DNA from: Ignavibacteriaceae bacterium
Lineage (GTDB): Bacteria > Bacteroidota > Ignavibacteria > Ignavibacteriales > Ignavibacteriaceae
Direction of reading: 5' to 3'
Assembly (NCBI GenBank): GCA_020848375.1
Contig: JADLAF010000041.1
Location: 1-64,000 of the forward strand
DNA: 64,000 bases
The stretch's first letter is position 1. Every line of letters begins with the position of its first letter. The translations under genes and the position numbers were made by a program. Positions 1 to 9,325 of this stretch are shown here, piece after piece. The notes beneath the pieces are model-generated. The model searched no databases, was not told the DNA's origin, and saw only the letters and a list, made by a program, of their open reading frames with translations.

Positions 1-1140
1 CGGATATATTACCGGCATCTGCAGTCCGAACTCCTCATATAATACAGAAACCTGAGCGAAATAGCTAACTTCTCCCGGACCGCCGACATAAAACGCTGTG
101 GAGAAAAGGAAATCCTGGCAGACTGGTCTCAATAAAACGTTCGGGCTGAAGAGTCCCGGGTTGTTTTCGATGGTGTTGAGCAGTTCATCTTTTGTGGCTG
201 CGAATTTTTTTCTTCTGAGGCGGAATCCGCCGTTCTCATCCGGTTCGAGCGCAAAGCGTTCATTATCCTGCTTCATGAAAAGATTGACCGGTCTGATTTT
301 CACCTGTGCATGATACTCCTCATCCAGTTTAGCAGAAACACGGATGAGTTTTTCCATGTGGGTGCGGTAGTTTTCAATCTCGTTTTTGAATACCGGTTTG
401 AGGAGTTCCTTTACACGAGGGTCTATCGGGTCGAAGATAATGAGTCCCTTCTCATCAAAGAGCTCAAACATGAGTGCCTTAAATGCTTCCTTAAAACTAT
501 TACCAGGGAAATAAGCGGAACGGAGCAACCCCATCAGACGTTCTTTAAAATCGGTGTTGCGCAGATTTTTGTCCAGCTCATCAAAGAGCTGATATATCTG
601 ATCGTCAAACCTGATTTCTCCCACGGTCATGCGTTTGTCTGGTCCGGCAAGTTCGGATGGATAGAGGAGTCGTACAGTCTGACCTGCCTCGTCAAAAATC
701 TGTACAAAATCCACTTCATCAATATCATGGTCATCCCCCTCAAGCCAGAAAAGTGGAATAAAGCTGTATTCAGGATATTCTGAAGCAAGCTGCTCGGCCA
801 GTTTTATAGAGGTAATAGTCTTGTAAAACGTATAGAGGGGTCCGCCGAACATCCCAAGCTGCTGCCCTGTGGTTACGAACAGGGTATTTTTTTTGTCCAG
901 AAGATTCAGGTTATGGAATGTCTTAAGCGATGGGGTTAATTTTTTATATTGGGAAGTAATTATTTGCTTAAGAGCGGCTGCATGCGGACGCTGTGCGGCG
1001 GCTATTTTCTGAAATAAAGCAGGGAAACTCTCCGCCTGGCGGTAATCCGCTGCAAAATAATTGCTTAATTTTTGATAATTTTCAATGTAATCTGTATAAA
1101 GTTTTGAAAAACCATCAATTTCAGAGAATTTTACAGGCAT
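1..1140 (-). CDS. bshC: Bacillithiol biosynthesis cysteine-adding enzyme BshC (3' end cut by window edge)
   Basis: The first 380 codons of a minus-strand gene are visible; the ATG is at 1138-1140 and the frame stays open to base 1. The protein carries the BshC hallmark TTGQQLGMFGGPLYT near residues 83-97, followed by a KTITS..LA helix, PLFWLEGDDHD-like residues and, near the left edge, FYVGGPGEVSYFAQ. BshC is known to add cysteine to glucosaminyl-malate in the last step of bacillithiol synthesis in the cytoplasm. The family is about 530 residues, so roughly 150 C-terminal residues lie outside. It diverges from the 1244 gene across a 103-bp gap. Confidence 0.93.
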   Translation of the reverse strand, partial: MPVKFSEIDGFSKLYTDYIENYQKLSNYFAADYRQAESFPALFQKIAAAQRPHAAALKQIITSQYKKLTPSLKTFHNLNLLDKKNTLFVTTGQQLGMFGGPLYTFYKTITSIKLAEQLASEYPEYSFIPLFWLEGDDHDIDEVDFVQIFDEAGQTVRLLYPSELAGPDKRMTVGEIRFDDQIYQLFDELDKNLRNTDFKERLMGLLRSAYFPGNSFKEAFKALMFELFDEKGLIIFDPIDPRVKELLKPVFKNEIENYRTHMEKLIRVSAKLDEEYHAQVKIRPVNLFMKQDNERFALEPDENGGFRLRRKKFAATKDELLNTIENNPGLFSPNVLLRPVCQDFLFSTAFYVGGPGEVSYFAQVSVLYEEFGLQMPVIYP

Positions 1141-1243
1141 TATCCGGCTCTAATTTTTGAAAAACAATCCTGTAAATGTAACCAAATAGAATGACAGACC
1201 GAGCAGTCAGAACACATCCGAAACACTCTCCAGGGCGGGTTTT

Positions 1244-2218
1244 TTGAGATCTTTCGTTCAACAAATTCTCAGAAGTATCCCCCGCCATAAGGGAAAATGG
1301 ATTCTCGGAGTGAAACTTGTTGCAACCATCTGGTTAGTGAGCTTTCTTACCGGAAAGGTGGGAGGAGTTAATCTGTGGGAGGTAATAAAATCCGCCGATA
1401 TGGGTTTTATGGCCTTAGCCGTTCTGCTGATGTTCCCAAACATTACTCTTCAGTTTCTGAAATGGAAGTTCCTTGCCGAGCAGGTCATCAGGGCACGGGA
1501 AGACGCGGCGCTTGGTAAGGCATTTTTTATGGGGATTTTATTTGGTTCTTTTACTCCGGGGCGGCTTGGGGAGTACCTTGGCAGGAAGCTTGCCATGAAA
1601 GATGAAGGGTTGCTTGAAATTACCATCGTAACCTTTCTTGATAAGATATTTAATCTGTTTTTTGTGGCTGGCATCGGGGTACTCTCGCTCACTCTCTATC
1701 TGTACGTGACTATTGAAGTACCTGCACTGGCGGCAACTGCACTGTTTGTAACCATTGCTCTCCTTGTTTTCATGTTTATGCATCTGCTCATCAGCGATAT
1801 CTGGTGGAATAATGCAGTGGTGAAATATATCTCACGTTTCAGGTTTCTCAAACAATACCGTGAGCGTTTCCTGATTCTTAAGGATTTGGACAAAAGTCTT
1901 ATTAACCGTCTGATGCTTTTTTCAGGCGGGATATATATCATTATCCTGCTTCAGTACGCTATTCTGGTAATGTCATTCAGCGGAGAAATGGATTTTCTGA
2001 ACTACGTCTGGGGAGCTTCACTGTTCTTTTACACAAAAGCTTTTATTCCGGCGTTCACCTGGGGGGAGCTCGGTGTGAGGGAAGCGGTTTCAATTTTTTA
2101 CTTATCCTCATTCGGTCTTTCGGAAGCAGTCGGGTTTAACTCCTCATTATTTCTTTTTCTTATAAATATATTTCTTCCTTCACTACCCGGAATCTGGTTT
2201 CTGCTGAGAAACAAATAA
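1244..2218 (+). CDS. Flippase-like integral membrane protein (LPG synthase TM / UPF0104 family)
   Basis: A 324-residue protein made almost entirely of hydrophobic helices, about eight, with the family-typical cytoplasmic stretch FGSFTPGRLGEYLGRK (about residues 101-116) and a later PAFTWGELGVREA motif. This family includes the membrane half of MprF and glycolipid flippase candidates such as AglD/YbhN-like proteins. The start is a TTG just ahead of the first helix; no ATG lies between it and that helix, and no clear Shine-Dalgarno is seen. The next gene begins directly after its stop, so it probably heads an operon with two glycosyltransferases and a deacetylase. A role in moving or modifying a lipid-linked sugar is inferred from that context. 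Confidence 0.8.
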   Translation: MRSFVQQILRSIPRHKGKWILGVKLVATIWLVSFLTGKVGGVNLWEVIKSADMGFMALAVLLMFPNITLQFLKWKFLAEQVIRAREDAALGKAFFMGILFGSFTPGRLGEYLGRKLAMKDEGLLEITIVTFLDKIFNLFFVAGIGVLSLTLYLYVTIEVPALAATALFVTIALLVFMFMHLLISDIWWNNAVVKYISRFRFLKQYRERFLILKDLDKSLINRLMLFSGGIYIIILLQYAILVMSFSGEMDFLNYVWGASLFFYTKAFIPAFTWGELGVREAVSIFYLSSFGLSEAVGFNSSLFLFLINIFLPSLPGIWFLLRNK

Positions 2219-3343
2219 ATGGATTACCTCATTCTTTCGGCGGGTATTCTGCTCATTTACTATTTTCTGTTTTTATTCCGGATATATCGGGGGTTGAAGA
2301 TTTTAAGAAAGAAGCAGAACAAAAAAACAGTAACTGCATTGGCAAAAGTTTCCGTTGTGGTTCCCTTCAGGAATGAAGAGAAAAATCTCTCCCGTCTTTT
2401 TTCATCACTTGAAAACCAGACTTACCCTCGTGAACAGTTTGAAGTGATTTTGGTTGATGATCATTCCAATGATAGTTCAATAGAAAAAATTAAATCCTGC
2501 ATGGGTAAACTTGATGTAAAACTTCTTCAACTGAAGCGTGACCAATCCGGTAAGAAAAGAGCAATCACTCTGGGTGTGTTAAATGCAGCAGGTGAAATTA
2601 TCGCTGGTACGGATGCTGACTGCGTTCATGCACCTGGCTGGCTTGAATCATTAGCGGGCGGATTTGATGATAAAACCGGTCTTGTAACAGGTCCGGTTAC
2701 ATTAGAGTCGGATGGTACTCTGGCACATCAGATGCAGATGCTTGAACACGCGGGGTTGTCACTTTCAGGAGCCGGGCTGATTGCAACGGGGCATCCGGTT
2801 ATTTGCAGCGGTGCAAACATCGCTTACAGAAAATCGCTGTTTGAAAAGATCAATGGGTTTGATTCAAAGAACACACTTACCTCAGGTGATGATGAACAGT
2901 TAATGCATAAAATCTATTACCGGGAGCGGCAGGGTGTTACATTTCTTCTCGATAAAAACTGCCTGGTTACAACCAGAGCCGAGAGCAGAGCAGGAGATTT
3001 CCTTCAGCAGAGAAGAAGATGGGCAAGCAAGAGCTTTAATTACCGTCCGCAAACAATACTACTGCTGACACCGCTCTTTCTATTTTTTGCGTGCCTGATC
3101 GTTCTTTTAATTTACGCAGTAACTTTCCCGGCAGTATATTTATCTGCGTTTCTTGTGATGCTGCTTGTTAAAACGGCGGCAGACTACGGAATCCTGTCTC
3201 AGGGAGTTCCCATATATATGAAAAAATTTGCTGCAGGGAGTCTGCTTATTGCTGAAATTTTGCACCCATTGTATATTGTTTTTTCTGTGTTTGCCGGAGT
3301 ATTTTCCGGCTTTAACTGGAAGAACAGGGTTCACAAAAAGTAA
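2219..3343 (+). CDS. Membrane glycosyltransferase, family 2
   Basis: A 374-residue processive-type GT2. An N-terminal helix (residues 3-20) is followed by the GT-A fold: VSVVVPFRNEEKN (about 44-56), the metal-binding D132-A-D134 in GTDADC, a GDDEQL acceptor-site motif and QQRRRW at 263-268. Two or three C-terminal helices follow. This QxxRW-type architecture is seen in hyaluronan- and cellulose-synthase relatives and in hydroxychlorobactene-type glycosyltransferases. The gene abuts the flippase-like gene upstream and is two bases from the deacetylase downstream. The acceptor and sugar cannot be told from sequence. Confidence 0.88.
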   Translation: MDYLILSAGILLIYYFLFLFRIYRGLKILRKKQNKKTVTALAKVSVVVPFRNEEKNLSRLFSSLENQTYPREQFEVILVDDHSNDSSIEKIKSCMGKLDVKLLQLKRDQSGKKRAITLGVLNAAGEIIAGTDADCVHAPGWLESLAGGFDDKTGLVTGPVTLESDGTLAHQMQMLEHAGLSLSGAGLIATGHPVICSGANIAYRKSLFEKINGFDSKNTLTSGDDEQLMHKIYYRERQGVTFLLDKNCLVTTRAESRAGDFLQQRRRWASKSFNYRPQTILLLTPLFLFFACLIVLLIYAVTFPAVYLSAFLVMLLVKTAADYGILSQGVPIYMKKFAAGSLLIAEILHPLYIVFSVFAGVFSGFNWKNRVHKK

Positions 3344-3345
3344 TT

Positions 3346-3960
3346 ATGAAGCTGCCTGAATCTTTCATCGTACCTCCTGATTATATACGCAACCGGTTTA
3401 CAGAAACCATCTGGGAAACTACTGACGGATCTCTGCTTTTTACATTTGATGATGGTCCGTTTCCTGAAAGTACCGAGGTGATTTTAGAGTGGCTTGAAAC
3501 AAAAAGAATTCATGCTCTCTTTTTTGTTAACGGAACCGGGGACAGAGAGTGGATGAAAGAAATCGTACAGGGGGGGCACACTCTTGGAAATCATTTGTTT
3601 AATCATAGGCGTGCTTTGTTTATGAATGGGAAAGAAATTGAAGACTCCCTGCTCAGGACAAATCAAATTATTGAAGACATATCAGGCAAGGGATGTGAAT
3701 ATTTCCGTCCGCCTTACGGCATCCCTTTTGCGGGGATGGGCTCGATGATGAAAAAAACTGGGATGAAAATTATGATGTGGTCTCTGCTAAGCTGGGATTT
3801 CAGATACAACACCAAAAATGTATGCGAAATTATAAACCGGTATATATCGGCCGGTAAGATAATTGTATTCCATAATAATCTTCAGACTGTTTCAAAAATT
3901 ATTCCCATTCTTGAATATACTTCATTACAAATGGAAAAGCGTGGTCTGAGGTGCAGATGA
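3346..3960 (+). CDS. Polysaccharide deacetylase, NodB fold
   Basis: A compact 204-residue deacetylase with the carbohydrate esterase family 4 motifs: TFDDGP with catalytic and metal Asp at 35 and 36, the metal pair H83 and H87 in GNHLFNH, and the active-site arginine motif FRPPYG at about 121-126. The final motif is VFHNN rather than the usual LHD, so the last catalytic histidine is kept. No signal peptide or membrane segment is visible, suggesting it acts in the cytoplasm. It is sandwiched between two GT2 genes, so it probably deacetylates an intermediate of the same glycan or glycolipid. Confidence 0.87.
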   Translation: MKLPESFIVPPDYIRNRFTETIWETTDGSLLFTFDDGPFPESTEVILEWLETKRIHALFFVNGTGDREWMKEIVQGGHTLGNHLFNHRRALFMNGKEIEDSLLRTNQIIEDISGKGCEYFRPPYGIPFAGMGSMMKKTGMKIMMWSLLSWDFRYNTKNVCEIINRYISAGKIIVFHNNLQTVSKIIPILEYTSLQMEKRGLRCR

Positions 3961-5057
3961 CCGGATATATGCCCGAGTTGATTCTGATTTCTGTTACGGG
4001 GCTTTACCTGCTGCTGATGTTGATTGCAATTTTTGGCTTACTGAAAAAACAGAAGGTCAGAGCACAGTATTCAGTTTTTGTTTCGGTGATAGTACCTGCC
4101 CGTAACGAAGCCGGAAATATTGGGAATTGTATAGAATCACTGCTCAAACAAAATTATCCGCCCCATCTTTATGAACTCATCATTGTGAATGACGGTTCAG
4201 AAGATCAGACGGCAGAAACAGTGCGTATTTATCAGCAGAAGGATAAAAGAGTCATCCTGCTTGACTGTCTGGCGGATAGTTTACTTCCACCTGGTAAGTC
4301 GCGCGCGCTCGAAACCGGACTCCGGGCGGCAAAAGGAGAAGTTATTTTTAACACGGATGCAGACTGTGACGTCTCAGAAGACTGGCTTTCTGAGACTCTG
4401 GCATTTTACAGTGATGAAATTTCAATGGTGAACGGGGTAACACTACCTGAAGGGGACGGCTGGTTTAACGGGGTTCAGACACTTGATTTTGCCTTTTTAC
4501 ACGGGGTCGCTGCCGGATTCTCAGGAGCAGGACTCCCGCTGGCGGGGATGGGGAATAATATGTCCTACAGGAAAGACATTTATCAGAAGACAGGCGGATT
4601 TGAGAAACTGGGGTTCTCAATTACAGAGGATTTTCAGCTTACTCGCGCGATTTTAAATATTGGGGGGCGAGTCAGACATATTGCTTCACACAAAACCTTA
4701 GTGGTCACAAAACCGGTTGATACGATTGGCGGACTTTACAGTCAAAAGAAGCGTTGGGCTGCCGGCGGGATTAAAAGTCCACCCTTTTTTTATCTTTTGT
4801 TTTTTGCTGCCTGGCTTGCTAATGTGGCGACTCTGATTTTTCCGTTCATTGGCGCAGGGGGCTGGCTACTGTTACCTGTTGTCAGGTTCCTGGCTGATTT
4901 CCTGGTTATCTGGATGGTAATGAAGAAGGTAAAAATATGGGGAAAATTGAGATATTTTCTCCTCTTTGAGTTATATTTGTCAGCTTATGTATTGATTTTT
5001 CCACTGATTATCCCTTTTTCAAAGGTTGTCCGGTGGAAAGGCAGAATCTTCCGTTAA
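3957..5057 (+). CDS. Membrane glycosyltransferase, family 2
   Basis: A second QxxRW-type GT2, related in layout to the one at 2219. It has an N-terminal helix, VSVIVPARNEAGN, the DAD metal motif in NTDADCD, an ITEDFQ acceptor motif and QKKRW before two or three C-terminal helices. An in-frame GTG lies at 3951, but the ATG at 3957 forms an ATGA overlap with the deacetylase stop and is preferred. Two related transferases around one deacetylase suggest successive sugar additions with trimming between. Product unknown. Confidence 0.87.
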   Translation: MTGYMPELILISVTGLYLLLMLIAIFGLLKKQKVRAQYSVFVSVIVPARNEAGNIGNCIESLLKQNYPPHLYELIIVNDGSEDQTAETVRIYQQKDKRVILLDCLADSLLPPGKSRALETGLRAAKGEVIFNTDADCDVSEDWLSETLAFYSDEISMVNGVTLPEGDGWFNGVQTLDFAFLHGVAAGFSGAGLPLAGMGNNMSYRKDIYQKTGGFEKLGFSITEDFQLTRAILNIGGRVRHIASHKTLVVTKPVDTIGGLYSQKKRWAAGGIKSPPFFYLLFFAAWLANVATLIFPFIGAGGWLLLPVVRFLADFLVIWMVMKKVKIWGKLRYFLLFELYLSAYVLIFPLIIPFSKVVRWKGRIFR

Positions 5058-5075
5058 TTTTTCAAACACTACTTA

Positions 5076-5915
5076 ATGATCAAAATATTCGTAGTCACAG
5101 TTCTTATTTACACAGGATTAAACCAGGGCACTTTTTCTCAAGACAAAACAACTTATTTCCCGCAGGGAATTTCTTTTAAGCCGCTCTATAGTAATCTTCT
5201 TGAAGCCAGAGCAGGCAGCTCATTTATGCTTGGTGAGAACCGGTTGCGGTTAGATATAGGTACCTCAGCAGATTTCCTGCTGATGAACTTCAAAGGCGGA
5301 GAAAAATTTTCCTTCGGAGGGGATTTCTTTACCTGGACCCGGTTAAGAAAAAATGATGATTTTAAGTTTCCTGTCATGGCAGTGGATTATTTATTTGGCT
5401 TAAACGCTTCCTATCTGTTTAAGATTGCTGATCGTGATGCCGGAGTTCGTTTCAGATTCAGCCACATAAGTGCTCATCTGGTTGACGGTCAGTTTGATGA
5501 TAAAGCGCTGCTCTGGCGTGAAGGTGAACTTCCGTTTGTTTACAGCCGGGAGTTTATCGAAGTTTTTCCTGCCGTTTACCTTAATCAGTCATTCCGGGTT
5601 TATGGGGGAGTTACGTATATATTCCATACTATACCGCAGGAAGTAAAGCCGTTCATTTTTCAGGTAGGGGCCGAAAAATATTTCAGTGAACTAAATCTGG
5701 GTTCAGTTACCCCGTTTCTTCTTTATGGATTTAAACTTGCGGGAAACTCTGCTTATACAGGTCATCAGAATATAACGGCAGGTGTCAAATTAGGCAGCAT
5801 TTCAGGAGGCGGACTTTCACTTTATTACAATTATATGTCAGGCAATAGTCTTCATGGTATGTTCTATTATAAACAGGAATCGTATTCTTCAGTCGGTTTT
5901 AACGTAGATTTATAA
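5076..5915 (+). CDS. Predicted secreted outer-membrane beta-barrel protein (DUF1207-like)
   Basis: A 279-residue protein with a cleavable signal peptide (residues 1-22, ending FSQ). Alternating polar and aromatic strands fill the rest, and it ends in an aromatic/hydrophobic strand (GFNVDL). The stretch RFRFSHISAHLVDG resembles the core of the DUF1207 family of outer-membrane proteins, but I rate that match as moderate. It sits 18 bp after a glycosyltransferase and its stop overlaps the start of the downstream protease gene. Function not known. Confidence 0.6.
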   Translation: MIKIFVVTVLIYTGLNQGTFSQDKTTYFPQGISFKPLYSNLLEARAGSSFMLGENRLRLDIGTSADFLLMNFKGGEKFSFGGDFFTWTRLRKNDDFKFPVMAVDYLFGLNASYLFKIADRDAGVRFRFSHISAHLVDGQFDDKALLWREGELPFVYSREFIEVFPAVYLNQSFRVYGGVTYIFHTIPQEVKPFIFQVGAEKYFSELNLGSVTPFLLYGFKLAGNSAYTGHQNITAGVKLGSISGGGLSLYYNYMSGNSLHGMFYYKQESYSSVGFNVDL

Positions 5916-6913
5916 TGGAAGATTATCAGTCACAGGAGTATGACCGTTCAGCGGATGAAAAAAGGAAGCATAAGCAGGGGATATTTTATTCGCTGCTTTT
6001 ATTCAGTCTGACATTTGTCACAACAACATTTGCCGGAGTGGATTGGGTCGGCAGATCATCCTCTGTAATAGAACTTTCTGAGCTGTCAAAAGGACTCCCT
6101 TATTCACTTGCAATTCTTTTTGTTCTCGGTGTGCATGAGTTCGGTCACTATTTCGCTGCTATATATCATAAGGTCAAAACAAGTCTGCCGTATTTCATCC
6201 CCTTTTTGTCCTTTGAAGGGATATTCCTCAGTTTTGGAACCATGGGCGCGGTCATCCGCACACGTTCAGTTATATATACACGCAAAGCTCTTTTTGATAT
6301 CGGAGTTTACGGTCCCATTGCCGGATTTGCGGCCTGCCTCGGTGTCTATATATACGGCTTTATGACACTTCCCGGACCTGAATATCTTCTCGCCATACAT
6401 CCTGATTTCCTGTCGCCTGAGTACGGAAAGAATGCTCTCTCACTTGTGTTTGGTGATAACCTGATAACCATGATACTGCGCTCGGTTTTTGACAGACCGG
6501 GAGTGTTCATCCCTCCGATGTCTGAAATTTATCACTATCCGTACCTATGTGTGGGCTGGTTCGGGATGTTTGTTACATCAATGAACCTGATACCGGTCGG
6601 GCAACTGGATGGCGGTCATATCATCTATGGGATGTTTGGGTTGAGGAATCATAAAAAAATTGCGTCTGTGGCAATGATTTTTCTGATTATTATGGGAAGT
6701 CTCGGCGCGATCAGACAGTTTCTGTTACCTGAACTCACCATCGGCTGGGCTGGCTGGTTAGTCTGGGCCGGAATTCTTTATTTCGGCATTAAGGTGAATC
6801 ATCCCCCGGTACCGGATGACAGGCCGATTGATGCAAAAAGAATGGCTCTGGGGTATTTAGCCATACTGATATTCATTTTGACCTTTACACCAAGTCCGAT
6901 TTTAATTATATAG
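5915..6913 (+). CDS. Site-2-type intramembrane metalloprotease (peptidase M50)
   Basis: A 332-residue multi-pass membrane protein with the zinc motif HEFGH (H74, E75, H78) and the third ligand in GQLDGGH (D232), the two signatures of M50 proteases. About six to eight helices are present. No PDZ domain lies between the motifs, unlike RseP, so it is closer to the compact bacterial FtsH-neighbour or plant EGY-like group. These enzymes cut transmembrane segments of anti-sigma factors or other membrane proteins. Its substrate is unknown. The start overlaps the preceding stop by one base. Confidence 0.87.
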   Translation: MEDYQSQEYDRSADEKRKHKQGIFYSLLLFSLTFVTTTFAGVDWVGRSSSVIELSELSKGLPYSLAILFVLGVHEFGHYFAAIYHKVKTSLPYFIPFLSFEGIFLSFGTMGAVIRTRSVIYTRKALFDIGVYGPIAGFAACLGVYIYGFMTLPGPEYLLAIHPDFLSPEYGKNALSLVFGDNLITMILRSVFDRPGVFIPPMSEIYHYPYLCVGWFGMFVTSMNLIPVGQLDGGHIIYGMFGLRNHKKIASVAMIFLIIMGSLGAIRQFLLPELTIGWAGWLVWAGILYFGIKVNHPPVPDDRPIDAKRMALGYLAILIFILTFTPSPILII

Positions 6914-6917
6914 CAGA

Positions 6918-7706
6918 ATGAAAAGAGTATTCTCATTACTTCTCCTCGCGACCGTCTATTTTGCTGGCTGCGATAAGGATTTCTCCGGGACAATTGACCC
7001 GCAGGCAGACTCGCCATCGGTAACCTCACTTTCAGCCATTGGAACTTTCATCAGAACCCCTGAAGATAGTGTAATAACGGTTAAACTACAACTTGCACAG
7101 TTTGGAAATGTTGCCACCGTTTGGGCTGAGGTTTATAATCCACAGAACATTAAGATAGCACCTTTTCCACTAACACTATATGATGATGGCAATACGCAGG
7201 TCGGAGATGCTGCAGCTTTTGACGGCATCTATACAAACCTTCTGATATTCAGTCAGACTCATCTGAACGGCAGCTATCGTATTGAGTATTATATATCCTT
7301 ACGGTCTGGTGAGTCAAGAAAAGCAGGTTCAGAAAGTTTTATTTTTAATAACGGAGCTGCAAATGTTGCACCTCTTATAAACCGGGTTATTGCGCCTGAT
7401 ACAATTACTGTAACCGGTGTATTTCCATTCATTCTGGCAGCCGAGGTTGCAGACTCAAACGGTGCGGGAGACATTGAAAGGGTTTACTTTCAGACATTCA
7501 GACCGGATGGCTCGACAAACGGGTTTCAGTTCGAAATGAATGACCGGGGGATTGAGGGGGATGCAACACCCGGAGACGGTATCTGGTCACGCGGAATTCA
7601 GGTTGACAGCACCAATCAAAAAGGTACGTATCGCTTTGAATTCAAAGCACGTGACAGAGGAAAATTAAACAGCACTCCGGTAAACTATTTTATTACGATC
7701 AGATGA
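6918..7706 (+). CDS. Predicted lipoprotein with Ig-like/choice-of-anchor type domains
   Basis: A 262-residue protein beginning with a lipoprotein signal (LLLLATVYFAGC, Cys at about 17). The rest is beta-rich, with two similar blocks: LYDDGNTQVGDAAAFDGIY and MNDRGIEGDATPGDGIW. These look like a repeated Asp/Gly-rich module of the sort that often binds calcium or forms Ig-like folds in surface proteins. It overlaps the propeller gene downstream by four bases, so the two are probably made together. No enzyme motif seen. Confidence 0.65.
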   Translation: MKRVFSLLLLATVYFAGCDKDFSGTIDPQADSPSVTSLSAIGTFIRTPEDSVITVKLQLAQFGNVATVWAEVYNPQNIKIAPFPLTLYDDGNTQVGDAAAFDGIYTNLLIFSQTHLNGSYRIEYYISLRSGESRKAGSESFIFNNGAANVAPLINRVIAPDTITVTGVFPFILAAEVADSNGAGDIERVYFQTFRPDGSTNGFQFEMNDRGIEGDATPGDGIWSRGIQVDSTNQKGTYRFEFKARDRGKLNSTPVNYFITIR

Positions 7707-9325
7707 ACCGAATAGCTTTATTATTTTTAATTATATATACGATAAATTACGCTCAGAGCGGACCCGGTAATTTTTATCTGCAGTCAGATGAGCAATTTGG
7801 CAAGTACTATCTTGATGAAAAACCGCTTTCGAACGGGATAAACGATCTTCTGGTGGTCGGAGATACTGTGTGGCTTGCTACAACAAGAGGACTCAGCCGG
7901 ACAACGGATAAAGGTGCAAGCTGGAAAAATTATTTCGGTACTGCCGAGTTTGGTTCTGAGAGTGTTACAGCCCTGGCTTATGACAAAGCGACAGGCACAA
8001 TCTGGGCCTCAACCGCGCATACCAGAGAAATCACTGGTCAGCGTCTGCCCGAAGGAAGCGGAATACGCGTCAGTTCTGATAATGGTGTTACCTGGCTGAA
8101 CATCCCTCAGCCGCTTGACAGTGAAACTGATACGGTGGAGATATACGGCGTGAATTCACTCCGGGCTTTGCCAGTTACGGTTGCAGTGCAGAATATCATC
8201 TATGATATAGCAATTACAAAGAATACTGTCTGGATTGCCGCTTTTGCTGGAGGGATTCGGAAAAGCAGAATAGACAGTCTCCTGGTTAACTCTTCCAGAA
8301 AATGGGACAGAGTTATTATTCCTCCGGACGGACTGAATGCAGTGCATCCGGATTCAGTATATAACTTTTGTATAACACCTGTTGCAGGCAGATTCTGCAG
8401 TGACAATAACCTTAATTACCGCGCATTTTCCATTATTGCCATTAATGACTCTGTTGTATATACCGGAACGGCCGGTGGTATTAATAAAACCAGGGATGCA
8501 TTACTTGCTGAGACGAGCAATAATCTCCGCTGGGAAAAATATAGCCATCAGAATCAGACCAATCCCATTAGCGGAAATTTTATTGTTGCAATGAACTATG
8601 CACATTCAACTAATACCCTGTGGGCTGCCACCTGGAAAGCTGAGGGAGTCACTGAATTTTACGGAGTGAGTGCATCTACTGACGGAGGAATGAACTGGAG
8701 TACCAGTCTTCGTGATGAAAAAGTTCACAATTTCACTAATTTTTCATCCCGCGTCATCGCTGCAGCGGATAACGGTCCGTTTCGTACTTACGATGGTGGG
8801 ATGTCATGGCTGCTTCCGGTAAACATAACTGATTCAGAAACAAAAATTAAACTTCAGACAACAGCGTTTTATTCTGCCGGTTATAATAACGGGGGTAATG
8901 AACTCTGGCTTGGTTCTGATGACGGATTGGTATTAAATACCGGTATTGGAGATCTCTGGCCGAACAACTGGAAAGTATTTTTTGCATCGCAGAAACTGGA
9001 ATCCCGGTCGGCAACATACGCGTTCCCTAATCCTTTTTCTCCCAAAGTTGAAACCTGTAAGATTAAATATTCAACAGGCGGTGCGAGGGCTGCTGTTACC
9101 ATAAGGATATATAATTCAGGAATGCAATATATACGGACCGTAATTCAGAATGCAGAACGGGGGGACGTAATTCACACCATTGATAAAAATGATCCCGCCG
9201 GGGTTATTGATTACTGGGACGGAAGGGATGACCAGGGGAATACGGTTGCTAACGGAGTCTATTTTTATACTGTAGAAATAAACGGCGGGGAAGCCCAGTT
9301 CGGAAAGATTATGGTGCTGCAATGA
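7703..9325 (+). CDS. Secreted beta-propeller protein with FlgD-like / type IX sorting-like C-terminal domain
   Basis: A 540-residue protein with a signal peptide (about 1-18, ending YAQS). It has several WxATxxGL / SxDxGxxW repeats, such as VWLATTRGLSRTTDKGASW and LWLGSDDGLVL, typical of two-component-regulator or sortilin-type propeller blades. The last 100 residues hold AFPNPFSP, YYDG-like WDGRDDQGNTVANGVYFY and a final GKIMVLQ. That end is the pattern of FlgD Ig-like and type IX secretion C-terminal domains in Bacteroidota relatives. It is therefore probably exported to the cell surface or medium. Neighbours include two PorV/PorQ-like proteins, which fits such an export route. Confidence 0.75.
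   Translation: MNRIALLFLIIYTINYAQSGPGNFYLQSDEQFGKYYLDEKPLSNGINDLLVVGDTVWLATTRGLSRTTDKGASWKNYFGTAEFGSESVTALAYDKATGTIWASTAHTREITGQRLPEGSGIRVSSDNGVTWLNIPQPLDSETDTVEIYGVNSLRALPVTVAVQNIIYDIAITKNTVWIAAFAGGIRKSRIDSLLVNSSRKWDRVIIPPDGLNAVHPDSVYNFCITPVAGRFCSDNNLNYRAFSIIAINDSVVYTGTAGGINKTRDALLAETSNNLRWEKYSHQNQTNPISGNFIVAMNYAHSTNTLWAATWKAEGVTEFYGVSASTDGGMNWSTSLRDEKVHNFTNFSSRVIAAADNGPFRTYDGGMSWLLPVNITDSETKIKLQTTAFYSAGYNNGGNELWLGSDDGLVLNTGIGDLWPNNWKVFFASQKLESRSATYAFPNPFSPKVETCKIKYSTGGARAAVTIRIYNSGMQYIRTVIQNAERGDVIHTIDKNDPAGVIDYWDGRDDQGNTVANGVYFYTVEINGGEAQFGKIMVLQ

Noticed and set aside
98-783. Plus-strand open frames of 71 and 157 residues
   Set aside because: They lie antisense to bshC, whose frame is continuous with clear family motifs.
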